Source of the DNA: SCUN01 sp964343975
Lineage (GTDB): Bacteria > Acidobacteriota > Vicinamibacteria > Vicinamibacterales > SCN-69-37
Direction: 5' to 3'
Length of the DNA stretch: 64,000 nt
NCBI GenBank assembly: GCA_964343975.1
Contig: CAYFLU010000003.1
Location: 8,375 to 72,374, forward strand
Shown here piece by piece: positions 25,405-35,882 of this stretch (positions within the stretch are counted from its first letter, which is position 1; each line of letters opens with the position of its first letter). Below the pieces are notes generated by a model. The model made no database searches, was not told the DNA's origin, and worked only from the letters and a program-made list of their open reading frames with translations. The translations under genes were made by a program, and so were the position numbers.

Positions 25405-25423
25405 GCGCGGACCTCAGGTCCGC

Positions 25424-26134
25424 ATGTCCGTGATCGCAAGTCAGCTCGAAGACGTGCGCCGCCGCATCACCGCGGCGGCGCACGCCGCACACCGCACGCC
25501 CAGCGACATCCGCCTCATCGCCGTCTCAAAGACCTTCCCGGCCGAAGACGTCCTCACCGCCGCAGCCGCCGGCCAGCGCGACTTTGGCGAAAACCGCGTG
25601 CAGGAAGCGCTCACGAAGCTCGACGCCACGCGGACCGCGCCCGGTCTCGGGTGGCATCTCATCGGTCATCTCCAGTCGAACAAAGCCAAGAAGGCCGCGG
25701 CGTCCTTCGCGTGGATTCATTCGATCGACAGCGTCGATCTGATGCAGAAGATCGACGCGGCGGCCGCGGACGCCGGCACCCGGCCACGCGTGCTCATTCA
25801 GGTGGATCTGGCGCACGAAGCAACGAAGTCCGGCGCTGACGTGTCGGACGTGCGCGCCATCGCCGACGCCGCACTGGCCGGCCGTGCCGTCGAGCTCGCC
25901 GGCCTGATGATCGTGCCGCCCATCGTCGACGATCCGAACGACGCCCGGCCGTGGTTCCGCCAACTGCGCGAGCTGCGTGATCGCCTCGTGGCCGAGGGCG
26001 TGCCGGCGGCACACCTGCGTGAGTTGTCGATGGGCATGAGCCACGACTTCGAGGCGGCCATCGCGGAAGGCGCCACGATGGTCCGCGTCGGCTCCGCCAT
26101 CTTCGGCCGCCGCACCTACGCGGCGGCGCCGTGA
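25424..26134 (+). CDS. PLP homeostasis protein, YggS/PROSC family
   Basis: A 236-residue alanine-racemase-fold protein binding pyridoxal phosphate, implicated in vitamin B6 homeostasis. The PLP lysine is in IAVSKTFP near residue 35; FGENRVQEA, WHLIGHLQSNK and LSMGMSHDFEAAI are family signatures. Stop overlaps the next start by 4 nt (GTGA), coupling it to the YggU-like gene. It is the bacterial yggS-yggU arrangement. Confidence 0.94.
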   Translation: MSVIASQLEDVRRRITAAAHAAHRTPSDIRLIAVSKTFPAEDVLTAAAAGQRDFGENRVQEALTKLDATRTAPGLGWHLIGHLQSNKAKKAAASFAWIHSIDSVDLMQKIDAAAADAGTRPRVLIQVDLAHEATKSGADVSDVRAIADAALAGRAVELAGLMIVPPIVDDPNDARPWFRQLRELRDRLVAEGVPAAHLRELSMGMSHDFEAAIAEGATMVRVGSAIFGRRTYAAAP

Positions 26135-26436
26135 CCTTACTGCCGAACATCACCGCACGCGCGAGCGGCGTGCGCGTCGACCTGCGCGTCACGCCCCGTG
26201 CGTCGAAAAACGCGATCGACGGCGTACGCGACGGCCGCCTCGTTGTGAAAGTGACGGCGCCGCCCGTCGATGCCGCCGCCAACGAGGCGGTGATCGCGCT
26301 CATGGCCAACACGTTGGGCGTGCCCAAGCGGCAGATCGCGCTCGTGATGGGAGCCACCGGACGCAGCAAGACGATCGAGGTCAGCGGACTCAGCGAAGCC
26401 GATCTCCGCGCGCGGCTGCACGATATACTCGCCTGA
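26131..26436 (+). CDS. DUF167 (YggU) family protein
   Basis: A 101-residue small protein of the UPF0235/YggU family (DUF167), of unknown function. Family features are VDLRVTPRASKNAIDGV at the N-terminus and KVTAPPVDAAANEAVI. GTG start overlapping the yggS stop. Its 3' end contains TATACT at 26424, a possible -10 for hutI. Confidence 0.9.
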   Translation: MTLLPNITARASGVRVDLRVTPRASKNAIDGVRDGRLVVKVTAPPVDAAANEAVIALMANTLGVPKRQIALVMGATGRSKTIEVSGLSEADLRARLHDILA

Positions 26437-26448
26437 CACGAGCGTGCC

Positions 26449-27756
26449 ATGACGCCTGCAACGCTTCTCATCGAACATCTCGATCAGCTCTACACCGTCG
26501 CCGGCCCCGGTCCACGCGCGGGCGCGCGACAGAACGACGTCAAGCCCATCAGCGATGGCGCCGTGGCGTGCGACGCGCAAGGCAAGGTGATTGCCGCCGG
26601 CACGACCGCCGATGTGCGCGAACAGGTCGCCCTCGACGACCGCACGCGCGTGATCGTCGGTCATGGCTACTCGCTCGTGCCGGGCTTCGTCGATCCGCAC
26701 ACACACGTGGTCTTCGCCGGCGACCGACGCGACGAATTGCGGCGCCGCCTCGCCGGCGCCACCTACGCGCAGATCGCCGCCGAAGGCGGCGGCATCGTCT
26801 CCACCGTCGCCGCCACGCGCGCGGCGTCCGAAGACGACATACGTCTCCAAACGGAAGTGCGCCTCTCGGAGATGCTCGCCGCCGGCACGACGACGTGCGA
26901 AGCCAAGAGCGGCTACGGGCTCGACGTCGAGTCTGAGCTCCGCATGCTGCGCGTGATCAACAACCTCAACGGCAAGCAGCCGATCGAGCTCGTGCCGACG
27001 TTCATGGGCGCGCACGAAGTGCCGTTCGAATATCGCGGACGCCAACGCGAGTACGTGCGCCTCGTCATCGACGAGATGCTGCCGCAGGCCGCCCCGCTCG
27101 CCGAATGGTGCGACGTGTTCTGCGAAACCGGCGTCTTCACGCCGGAGGAATCGCGCGAGATCCTCGAAGCCGGCAAGCGGCTCGGCCTGAAGCCTCGCAT
27201 CCACGCAGACGAGCTCGGCGCCAGCGGCGGCTCGCTGGTCGCGGCCGAGGTCGGCGCGAAGTCGGCCGACCATCTGGTGCACGTGCCGTCCGACGGCATC
27301 GCGGCGATGGCGAAGGCCGGCGTGGTGGCCACGCTGCTGCCCTGCGCCGCGTTCTACCTCAAACTCGGACGATTCGCGCCGGCGCGCGACCTCATCACCG
27401 CCGGCGTGCCGGTGGCCCTCGCCACCGACATCAATCCCGGCGGCGGCTTCTCGCCGTCGATGCCCTTCGTCATGGCGCTCGCCTGCTTCGGCATGGGCCT
27501 CACCTTCGAGGAAGCGCTCGTCGGCGCCACGATCAACGCCGCGGCCTCCCTCGATCGGCACGATCGCATCGGTTCGCTCGAGCCGGGCAAACAGTTCGAC
27601 GCGGTGCTCGTGAACGGCCCCGCCATCAACCTGCTGCGCATCGGCGCGCCGTCCATCACCTCGGTGTTCAAGCGCGGCGCACTCGTCAGCGGCCGCGATT
27701 TTTCAGATGCGCCGGGACACGGCCTCTGGGGAGACGACTTCCATGGCACTCACTGA
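26449..27756 (+). CDS. hutI: imidazolonepropionase
   Basis: Hydrolyses imidazolone propionate to formiminoglutamate in histidine degradation. The 435-residue amidohydrolase has the metal motif DPHTHVVFAG (HxH) near residue 85, and further ligand or substrate segments HADELG and ATDINPGG. It overlaps the next gene by 14 nt. hutH, hutU and hutG are not in the window; the partner gene (cyclodeaminase-like) provides the next folate-linked step. ATG at 26449 matches normal length. Confidence 0.95.
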   Translation: MTPATLLIEHLDQLYTVAGPGPRAGARQNDVKPISDGAVACDAQGKVIAAGTTADVREQVALDDRTRVIVGHGYSLVPGFVDPHTHVVFAGDRRDELRRRLAGATYAQIAAEGGGIVSTVAATRAASEDDIRLQTEVRLSEMLAAGTTTCEAKSGYGLDVESELRMLRVINNLNGKQPIELVPTFMGAHEVPFEYRGRQREYVRLVIDEMLPQAAPLAEWCDVFCETGVFTPEESREILEAGKRLGLKPRIHADELGASGGSLVAAEVGAKSADHLVHVPSDGIAAMAKAGVVATLLPCAAFYLKLGRFAPARDLITAGVPVALATDINPGGGFSPSMPFVMALACFGMGLTFEEALVGATINAAASLDRHDRIGSLEPGKQFDAVLVNGPAINLLRIGAPSITSVFKRGALVSGRDFSDAPGHGLWGDDFHGTH

Positions 27757-28315
27757 ACTCACCGTCACGGGCCTCATCGACGCGTTCGCCTCGTCAGCGC
27801 CGACGCCGGGCGGCGGCAGCGCCGCAGCCATGGCGGGCGCGATGTCGGCGTCACTGCTCCGCATGGTCGCGACGATGACGAAGACGAAGTCGGGCACGGC
27901 AGACGAGCGCGCGGCGCTCGACGCAGCGGCGGCGGAACTCGGACCTCTGCAGGCGCAGCTCACCAGCCTCATCGACCGCGACGCGGCCGCCTACGACCTC
28001 GTCGTCGCCGCCTTCCGGAAGCCGAAGGTCACCGACGAGGACAAGGCCGCGCGCAAAGCCGCGATCCAGGACGCCACGCGCGTCGCCACCGAGACGCCGC
28101 TCGAGACGATGCAAGCGTGCGCGGCGCTGCTGCGGTTGCAGCCGATCGTCGCCGCCAACGGCAACCCGAATGCCGCGAGCGACGTGTATGTGGCGGGTCT
28201 GCTGGCGAAAGCGGCGCTCGACGGCGCGCGCTCAAATGTGGAAATCAATCTGCCGGGCCTGACCGACCCAGCCATCGCCGCCTCCCTGAAAGCGGCAGCG
28301 GAGGCGTGTAGCTGA
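27743..28315 (+). CDS. cyclodeaminase/cyclohydrolase family protein (formimidoyl-tetrahydrofolate cyclodeaminase-like)
   Basis: A 190-residue helical protein of the FTCD C-terminal/FchA family, which deaminates formimino-tetrahydrofolate. TPGGGSAAAMAGAMSA near residue 22 and DRDAAAYDLVVAAFRKPK are signatures. The transferase domain is absent, so it is a stand-alone cyclodeaminase. It overlaps hutI by 14 nt, which links it to histidine breakdown. The frame is open 36 nt further upstream, but the ATG at 27743 matches the family N-terminus. Confidence 0.9.
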   Translation: MALTELTVTGLIDAFASSAPTPGGGSAAAMAGAMSASLLRMVATMTKTKSGTADERAALDAAAAELGPLQAQLTSLIDRDAAAYDLVVAAFRKPKVTDEDKAARKAAIQDATRVATETPLETMQACAALLRLQPIVAANGNPNAASDVYVAGLLAKAALDGARSNVEINLPGLTDPAIAASLKAAAEACS

Positions 28316-28482
28316 TACGTGATACTTGCAAGTGAGAAGTAAGAAGCAGCAAGTTGGAAGTAGAAGTGGAAAGGCAGAAGTCAGAAGGAGGAGTCCCCTA
28401 CTTTCGACGTGCCACTTCTGACTTCAACTTCCCTACTTGTGTCTTCTTCCTTCCAACTTGCTACCGTACGATTTTCCCGATC
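28316..28482. repeat. GAAGT-word repeat with inverted halves
   Basis: The spacer between convergent genes is dominated by AAGT words: GAGAAGTAAGAAGCAGCAAG, GGAAGTAGAAGTGGAAAGG and CAGAAGTCAGAAGG on the plus strand, then the same words inverted (CACTTCTGACTTC, CTTCCTTCCAACTTGCT). AGCAAGTTGGAAG occurs on both arms as a long inverted repeat. The same words (AGCAAGTTG, GAGAAGT, GGAAGT) recur near 50007. Confidence 0.55.
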
Positions 28483-29044
28483 CGTTCCCAGCGCGTGCCG
28501 CCCACGACTCCGGCAGACGCGTCGTCAGACACCGAGAAATACAGGAACTCCGCGTTGCCCTTGATGTAGCTCTTCGGCAGGAAGCCCCAGTAGCGGCTGT
28601 CCTCCGAGTTGTCGCGGTTGTCGCCCATGGCGAAGTACTGATCGGCCGGCACCGTCACCGGGCCGTAGTCATCGCGCACGTCCTCGCTCGTCGGCGCGTC
28701 CGGCGCGGGCGGCGGGTTCAGGAAGTGGGCGTAGGGCTCGTCCATCAGCTGGCCGTTGATGTAGAGCTTCTTCTTCTTGAGTTCGATCTTGTCGCCCGGC
28801 AGGCCCATGATGCGCTTCACGAAGTCGCGCTCGGGGTCCTTCGGAAACTTGAACACCATCACGTCGCCGCGTTTGACCGGCGCGAACCGCATCTTGTTCA
28901 CGATCAGGTGATCCCCGACGAGCAGGTTCGGCTCCATGGAGCCGGTCGGGATCTTGAACGCCTGGAACACCCACGTGCGCACGAACAGCGCGAGGATGAC
29001 CGCGATCACGAGGGACTCGAAGTATTCCCGAAGGACCGACTTCT

Positions 29045-29048
<4 letters not shown>
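28461..29048 (-). CDS. lepB: signal peptidase I
   Basis: Membrane serine protease that cleaves Sec signal peptides. 195 residues. N-terminal transmembrane helix (about residues 8-25), catalytic Ser in PTGSMEPNLLVGD and the general-base Lys in FVKRIMGLPGD, then MGDNRDNSEDSRYWGFLP near the C-terminus. The ATG at 29048 overlaps the lepA stop (ATGA). An upstream open frame inside lepA is ignored. Together with lepA this is the classical lepAB pair. Confidence 0.95.
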
Positions 29049-30856
<1,808 letters not shown>

Positions 30857-30901
30857 GTACCTGAACGAGCCTTGCTGCCGCTGTCCGGCCGCTGACGCCG
30901 G

Positions 30902-32089
30902 CTACCGCTGGTCCAGCGGCAGGAACTGCTGCGGATACTGTGGCCCGATGTAGTCCGTGCGCGGACGAATCAGGCGGTTGTTTTTGTACTGCTCGAGCAC
31001 GTGCGCGGTCCAGCCCGAGATGCGGCTCACCGCGAAGATCGGCGTGTAGAGATCCACGCTGATCCCGAGCGAATAGAACATCGTCGCCGAGTAGAAGTCG
31101 ACGTTGGGATTGAGCTTCTTCTCCGCCTTGACGAGCGCCTCGATGCGCTCCGACATGGCGTACCACTGCGGCTCGCCGGCCTTCTCGCCGAGCGCTTTCG
31201 ACATCCGGCGCAGATGCGTGGCGCGCGGATCTTCCGTGCGATACACGCGGTGGCCGAAGCCCGAGACCTTCTCTTTGCGCGCGAGCTTGCCGTGCACGAC
31301 CTCGACCGCCTTCTCGACGCCGGCGTCCTTGCCGATCTCGAGCAGCATCTTCATCACTTCGGCGTTGGCGCCGCCGTGAAGCGGCCCCTTCAGCGCGCCG
31401 ATCGCGCCGACGATCGCCGAGTGGATGTCAGTGAGCGTGGCAGCCGACACGCGCGCCGCAAAGGTCGAGGCGTTGAGTTCGTGATCCGCGTGCAGAATCA
31501 GCGACACGTCGAACGCGCGCGTGGCGAGCGGCGACGGCCGGTTGCCCGTGAGCGTATAGAGGAAGTTCGCCGCATGCCCGAGCGCGGGATCCGGGTCGAT
31601 CACGCCCTGGCCCTGCGACAGGCGCCCCCACGTGGCGACGAGCGAGCCGAGCTGCCCCGTGAGGCGCACGGCCTTGCGGTAGCTCGCCGCGATCGAGTTG
31701 TCGTTTGCGTCGGGATCGTAGTGATGCAGGATCGACGTCAGTGTGCGCAGCGCGTCCATGCCGTCGACCTTCGGGATCGACTTCATCGCGCGGAGGATCG
31801 GTTCCGGCAGGATGCGCGCGGCGGCCAACTGCGTCTGCAGATCGCCGAGCTCGGCACGATTCGGCAGACGCCCGTGCCACAGCAGAAAGCAGACTTCTTC
31901 GAACGAGGCGCCCCGTTCAGCGTTCGCGAGATCGTGAACGTCGTAGCCTTGGTACGCGAGGACGCCGCGCTCGCCGTCGAGATAGCAGATCGCCGACTCG
32001 CCGGCGACGACGTCTTCTAAACCAGCCTTCGGCTTCGCCTCCGGCTCACCAGCCTTCGGCTTGGCGGCGTCGCCCGTGTTAGCTGACAT
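30902..32089 (-). CDS. gltA: citrate synthase (or 2-methylcitrate synthase)
   Basis: The enzyme condensing acetyl-CoA with oxaloacetate; a 395-residue short-form citrate synthase. Catalytic His residues are in LHADHELNAS and in LKGPLHGGANAEVMKM, the Asp in the NVDFYSA segment. GHRVYRTEDPRA is the conserved signature. The N-terminal Ala/Lys/Pro-rich 22 residues precede the fold and may be a linker. It overlaps the 3' end of the glycosyltransferase gene by 11 nt and could instead be a methylcitrate synthase; sequence alone does not decide. Confidence 0.88.
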   Translation of the reverse strand: MSANTGDAAKPKAGEPEAKPKAGLEDVVAGESAICYLDGERGVLAYQGYDVHDLANAERGASFEEVCFLLWHGRLPNRAELGDLQTQLAAARILPEPILRAMKSIPKVDGMDALRTLTSILHHYDPDANDNSIAASYRKAVRLTGQLGSLVATWGRLSQGQGVIDPDPALGHAANFLYTLTGNRPSPLATRAFDVSLILHADHELNASTFAARVSAATLTDIHSAIVGAIGALKGPLHGGANAEVMKMLLEIGKDAGVEKAVEVVHGKLARKEKVSGFGHRVYRTEDPRATHLRRMSKALGEKAGEPQWYAMSERIEALVKAEKKLNPNVDFYSATMFYSLGISVDLYTPIFAVSRISGWTAHVLEQYKNNRLIRPRTDYIGPQYPQQFLPLDQR

Positions 32090-33578
32090 GCGCGCGCGCC
32101 GGCGCCGCGTCAGCCACGAACTGCTGATACACCGACGACAGGCCGAGGTAGAGGTAGCCGAACTGGAACAGCATCAGGAACGGCAGCGACCCGAAGATGC
32201 CGTTGTAGAGCGCGTAGATCACGGCCGACGTGAAGTAGAGGCCGAGCGCTGTCTCGATGAGCGGCTGCACCCACTGCGACTGGCGGTACTTCTTCGCCGT
32301 CCAGTCGTCGCCGGTCTTCTTCACGCCGTACTTCGGCGTGCGCTTGAACTCGCTCTGCTGGCCGATCACCGCTTCCGTGACCGCGCGCAGGTTGTTGATC
32401 GTGAGGCCGATGCCCACCGCCATCACGGCCGGCAGGTACTTCAGGCGCTGCTTCCACGTGTCCGGGTAGGCTTCCTTCTGGCTGAACGCGTAGAAGTTCA
32501 CGACCGAGAAGGTCGCGAGAAAGAACGCGGGCAGGTCGATCAGGAGCATCTCGCTCCAGCCCATCTCGTAGCGCACGATCATCGCCGGGAACATCAGCAG
32601 CGAGAGCGCGAGCATCAGCACGTAGTTGAAGTTGGCCGTGAGGTGGAAGAACGCCTCGGCCTTGACCTTGAACGGCAGATCGGCCTGCAGGATCGTCGGC
32701 AGGTTCTTCTTGCACGTCTGGATCGAGCCCTTCGCCCACCGGTGCTGCTGCGACTTGAAGGAGTTCATTTCCACCGGCAGTTCGGCCGGCGCCACGACCT
32801 GCGGCACGAACAGGAACTGCCAGCCGCGCAGCTGCGCGCGGTAGCTCAGGTCGAGGTCTTCCGTCAGCGTGTCGTGCTGCCAGCCGCCGGCATCCGGAAT
32901 CGCTTCACGGCGCCACAGCCCCGCCGTGCCGTTGAAGTTGAAGAAGCAGCCCGCGCGGTTGCGGCCGCCGTGTTCGAGCATGAAGTGCCCGTCGAGCATC
33001 ACGGCCTGAATGCGCGTGAGCAGCGAGTAGTCGTGATTGATGTGGCCCCAGCGCGCCTGCACGACGGCGAGCTTCGGGTTCACCGTGAAATACGGCACCG
33101 TGCGCTTGAGGAAGTCCGGCGACGGAATGAAGTCGGCGTCGAAGATCGCGATGAAGTCGCCCTTGCAGAGCTTGAGGCCCGCGTCGAGCGCGCCCGCCTT
33201 GAAGCCGGTGCGATCCGTGCGGTGCAGGAACGACACCATGAACCCGCGCTGCTCGAGCCGGCGCGCGGCCAGCTCGGCAATCTGCGTGGTTTCATCCGTC
33301 GAGTCGTCGAGGATCTGAATCTCGAGGCGGTCCTTCGGGTAGTCGAACGCGGCGACCGAGTCGATCAGTCGGTCGACGACGTACATCTCGTTGAAGAACG
33401 GCAGCTGCACCGTGACCATCGGCCACGCATCGTCGGCGACGTGCGGCACAGGGCCCGCGGCGCGATCCTTGTGCTTCGTGTACTCGCGCACGAGGAAGAA
33501 GCGGTGCCACCCGTACATCCCGAGGATGACGAGCACAAAGAAATACCCGAAGAGAATGGCCAGTTGAAAGATCGGCAT
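32079..33578 (-). CDS. family 2 glycosyltransferase, membrane-bound (cellulose/glucan synthase-like)
   Basis: A 499-residue membrane glycosyltransferase. An N-terminal TM segment (residues 5-22) precedes a GT-A domain containing ILDDSTDETT, the DxD-like IFDADFIPS, TEDLD and QQHRWAKGS, the QxxRW-type motif. Four or more C-terminal helices follow. It is of the kind that polymerises or transfers sugars to extracellular glucan. The first gene of a minus-strand series with gltA, lepA and lepB; that association with gltA is probably positional. A start at 33779 is open but gives an unusual extension, so ATG 33578 is preferred. Confidence 0.85.
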   Translation of the reverse strand: MPIFQLAILFGYFFVLVILGMYGWHRFFLVREYTKHKDRAAGPVPHVADDAWPMVTVQLPFFNEMYVVDRLIDSVAAFDYPKDRLEIQILDDSTDETTQIAELAARRLEQRGFMVSFLHRTDRTGFKAGALDAGLKLCKGDFIAIFDADFIPSPDFLKRTVPYFTVNPKLAVVQARWGHINHDYSLLTRIQAVMLDGHFMLEHGGRNRAGCFFNFNGTAGLWRREAIPDAGGWQHDTLTEDLDLSYRAQLRGWQFLFVPQVVAPAELPVEMNSFKSQQHRWAKGSIQTCKKNLPTILQADLPFKVKAEAFFHLTANFNYVLMLALSLLMFPAMIVRYEMGWSEMLLIDLPAFFLATFSVVNFYAFSQKEAYPDTWKQRLKYLPAVMAVGIGLTINNLRAVTEAVIGQQSEFKRTPKYGVKKTGDDWTAKKYRQSQWVQPLIETALGLYFTSAVIYALYNGIFGSLPFLMLFQFGYLYLGLSSVYQQFVADAAPARAHVS

Positions 33579-33746
33579 AGCTGGGCAGATTGCCTCTAAG
33601 TTAAACAATTCATTGTAGATGGCGGTACGACGGGCGTCAATGGACGGGCGCCAGGTTTCGCCGGCGGCTTGGCTCCGATGTCGACGCTCCGCAAAGCGCC
33701 CTTGCGGGACGGGCTCGACGATGAGATCCTTACAGCAGGTAAGGAA

Positions 33747-33992
33747 ATGCCGCTTTCGACACTGACCAGCAAGGGACAACTGACGCTGCCGCAGGCGATT
33801 CGAACGCTGCTGAACGTCCAGGCGGGCGACACGGTCGATTTCGTCGTCGAGCCTGACGGCACGGTGGCCGTTCGGGCCGGGCGGTCGGATGTCTCGGCCC
33901 TACGGGGGTTGCTCTTCAAGCCGGGCCGGGAGCCGGTGTCCCTCGAGGCCATGGAAGAGGCCGTGCGGTCGGCGCGGCGCGGCGCCCTGTGA
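33747..33992 (+). CDS. AbrB/MazE-like antitoxin (VapB)
   Basis: An 81-residue SpoVT-AbrB swapped-hairpin DNA-binding protein: STLTSKGQLTLPQAIRTLL, then DTVDFVVEPDGTVAVR. The C-terminal tail is basic and would wrap the toxin. AAGGA sits just before the ATG at 33747; the open frame starts 78 nt earlier. The stop overlaps the toxin's GTG by 4 nt. As in this class it should autorepress the operon through its N-terminal domain. Confidence 0.87.
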   Translation: MPLSTLTSKGQLTLPQAIRTLLNVQAGDTVDFVVEPDGTVAVRAGRSDVSALRGLLFKPGREPVSLEAMEEAVRSARRGAL

Positions 33993-34384
33993 AAGGGCTC
34001 GACACCAACGTCCTCGCCCGTTTCATCACGCAGGACGATCCGAAACAATCAGCTCGGGCCGATGCGTTCATCAGCACCATCGTGGCGAGGCGAGACGTCT
34101 GCTTCATCAGCCCGGTCGTGCTCTGCGAACTGACGTGGGTACTGCGCTATGCCTACAAGGTCAACAAGAACGACGTGGTGATGACGATCGACAAGCTGCT
34201 GAACACGATGCAGTTCGAGATCGGCTCCAGAACAGAAGTGCGACACGCGCTCCACGCCTACCGGGTCGGACGCGCGGATTTCGCCGACTACCTCATCGCC
34301 GAGTTGGCCAAGAGCGAGGGCTGCGACGTGACGGCGACATTCGATCGACGCCTGCGCGAGAACCCCGCGTTCCAAGTGCTCTGA
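33989..34384 (+). CDS. PIN-domain toxin (VapC)
   Basis: A 131-residue PIN ribonuclease toxin. The four acidic positions are seen: Asp5 (LDTNVLARF), Glu in VLCELTWVL, Asp in DFADYLIAE and Asp near the C-terminus (TFDRRL). It would cleave tRNA or rRNA when unbound. It ends next to the scoB stop on the opposite strand. The GTG start overlaps the antitoxin stop. Confidence 0.9.
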   Translation: MKGLDTNVLARFITQDDPKQSARADAFISTIVARRDVCFISPVVLCELTWVLRYAYKVNKNDVVMTIDKLLNTMQFEIGSRTEVRHALHAYRVGRADFADYLIAELAKSEGCDVTATFDRRLRENPAFQVL

Positions 34385-35035
<651 letters not shown>

Positions 35036-35037
35036 GG

Positions 35038-35757
35038 CTATGCCTTCCCTGGCCCGGGCGAAGCCGAGGGCCTCGTCATCCGACGCTCGATGCGCTTCTC
35101 GTACGTGGGCCCTTGCAGAATCCGCTGCACGAAGATGCCCGACGTGTGGATGTGGTCAGGATCGAGCTGGCCCGGCTCGACGAGCTCTTGGACTTCGGCG
35201 ATCGTGATCTTCCCCGCCGTCGCCATCATCGGATTGAAGTTGCGCGCCGTGCGGCGATACACGAGGTTGCCGTGCGTGTCGCCCTTCCACGCCTTCACGA
35301 ACGCGTAGTCGCCGGTGATCGGCGTCTCGAGCACGTAGCCGTGGCCGTTGATGATGCGCGTTTCCTTGCCGTCGGCCGCGATCGTGCCGTAGCCCGTGCG
35401 CGTGAAGAACCCGGCGATCCCCGCGCCGCCCGCGCGAATGCGCTCGGCGAATGTGCCCTGCGGCACGAGCTCGACCTCGAGTTCTCCGCTGAGGAACTGG
35501 CGCTCGAACTCCTTGTTCTCGCCGACGTAGGTGCCGATCACCTTGCGGATCTGCCGCGAGCCGAGCAGGATGCCCGCGCCGAAGTCGTCAACGCCCGCGT
35601 TGTTGCTGACGAGCGTGAGGCCGCGCGTGCCCTTGCGGTAGAGCGCCTGGATGAGGTTCTCGGGAATGCCGCAGAGGCCAAACCCGCCCATGAGAATGAC
35701 GGCGCCGTCCGGAATGTCTGCGACGGCCGCGTCTGCTGAGGCTACGACTTTCTGCAT
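35038..35757 (-). CDS. scoA: 3-oxoacid CoA-transferase subunit A
   Basis: Alpha subunit partner of scoB, 239 residues. The glycine-rich CoA-binding GAVILMGGFGLCGIPENLI near residue 20, and GTFAERIRAGGAGIAGFFTRTG, are both family signatures. It is the first gene of the scoAB operon and diverges from mutS2, with a 125-nt intergenic spacer carrying GATAAT near 35843 as a possible -10 for mutS2. Confidence 0.94.
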   Translation of the reverse strand: MQKVVASADAAVADIPDGAVILMGGFGLCGIPENLIQALYRKGTRGLTLVSNNAGVDDFGAGILLGSRQIRKVIGTYVGENKEFERQFLSGELEVELVPQGTFAERIRAGGAGIAGFFTRTGYGTIAADGKETRIINGHGYVLETPITGDYAFVKAWKGDTHGNLVYRRTARNFNPMMATAGKITIAEVQELVEPGQLDPDHIHTSGIFVQRILQGPTYEKRIERRMTRPSASPGPGKA

Positions 35758-35882
35758 CGCAGGGTTAGCCTACCGCGCCTCGGCCCGGGCCACCCATACC
35801 GAGTTTCGAGTAGGTCCTGCCCGCCGGCGGCGTCGCCACGTGCGATAATTTCCCTTCGCCCTCCCGATCCCGGGCCCGTCCC

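Noticed and set aside
28316..28482. CRISPR array or insertion sequence for the GAAGT repeats
   Set aside because: Words are short and irregular without constant-length spacers, and no transposase or cas gene is near.
32061..33599. 512-aa plus-strand ORF over the glycosyltransferase
   Set aside because: Antisense shadow rich in His/Arg/Val; the minus strand carries clear GT2 motifs.
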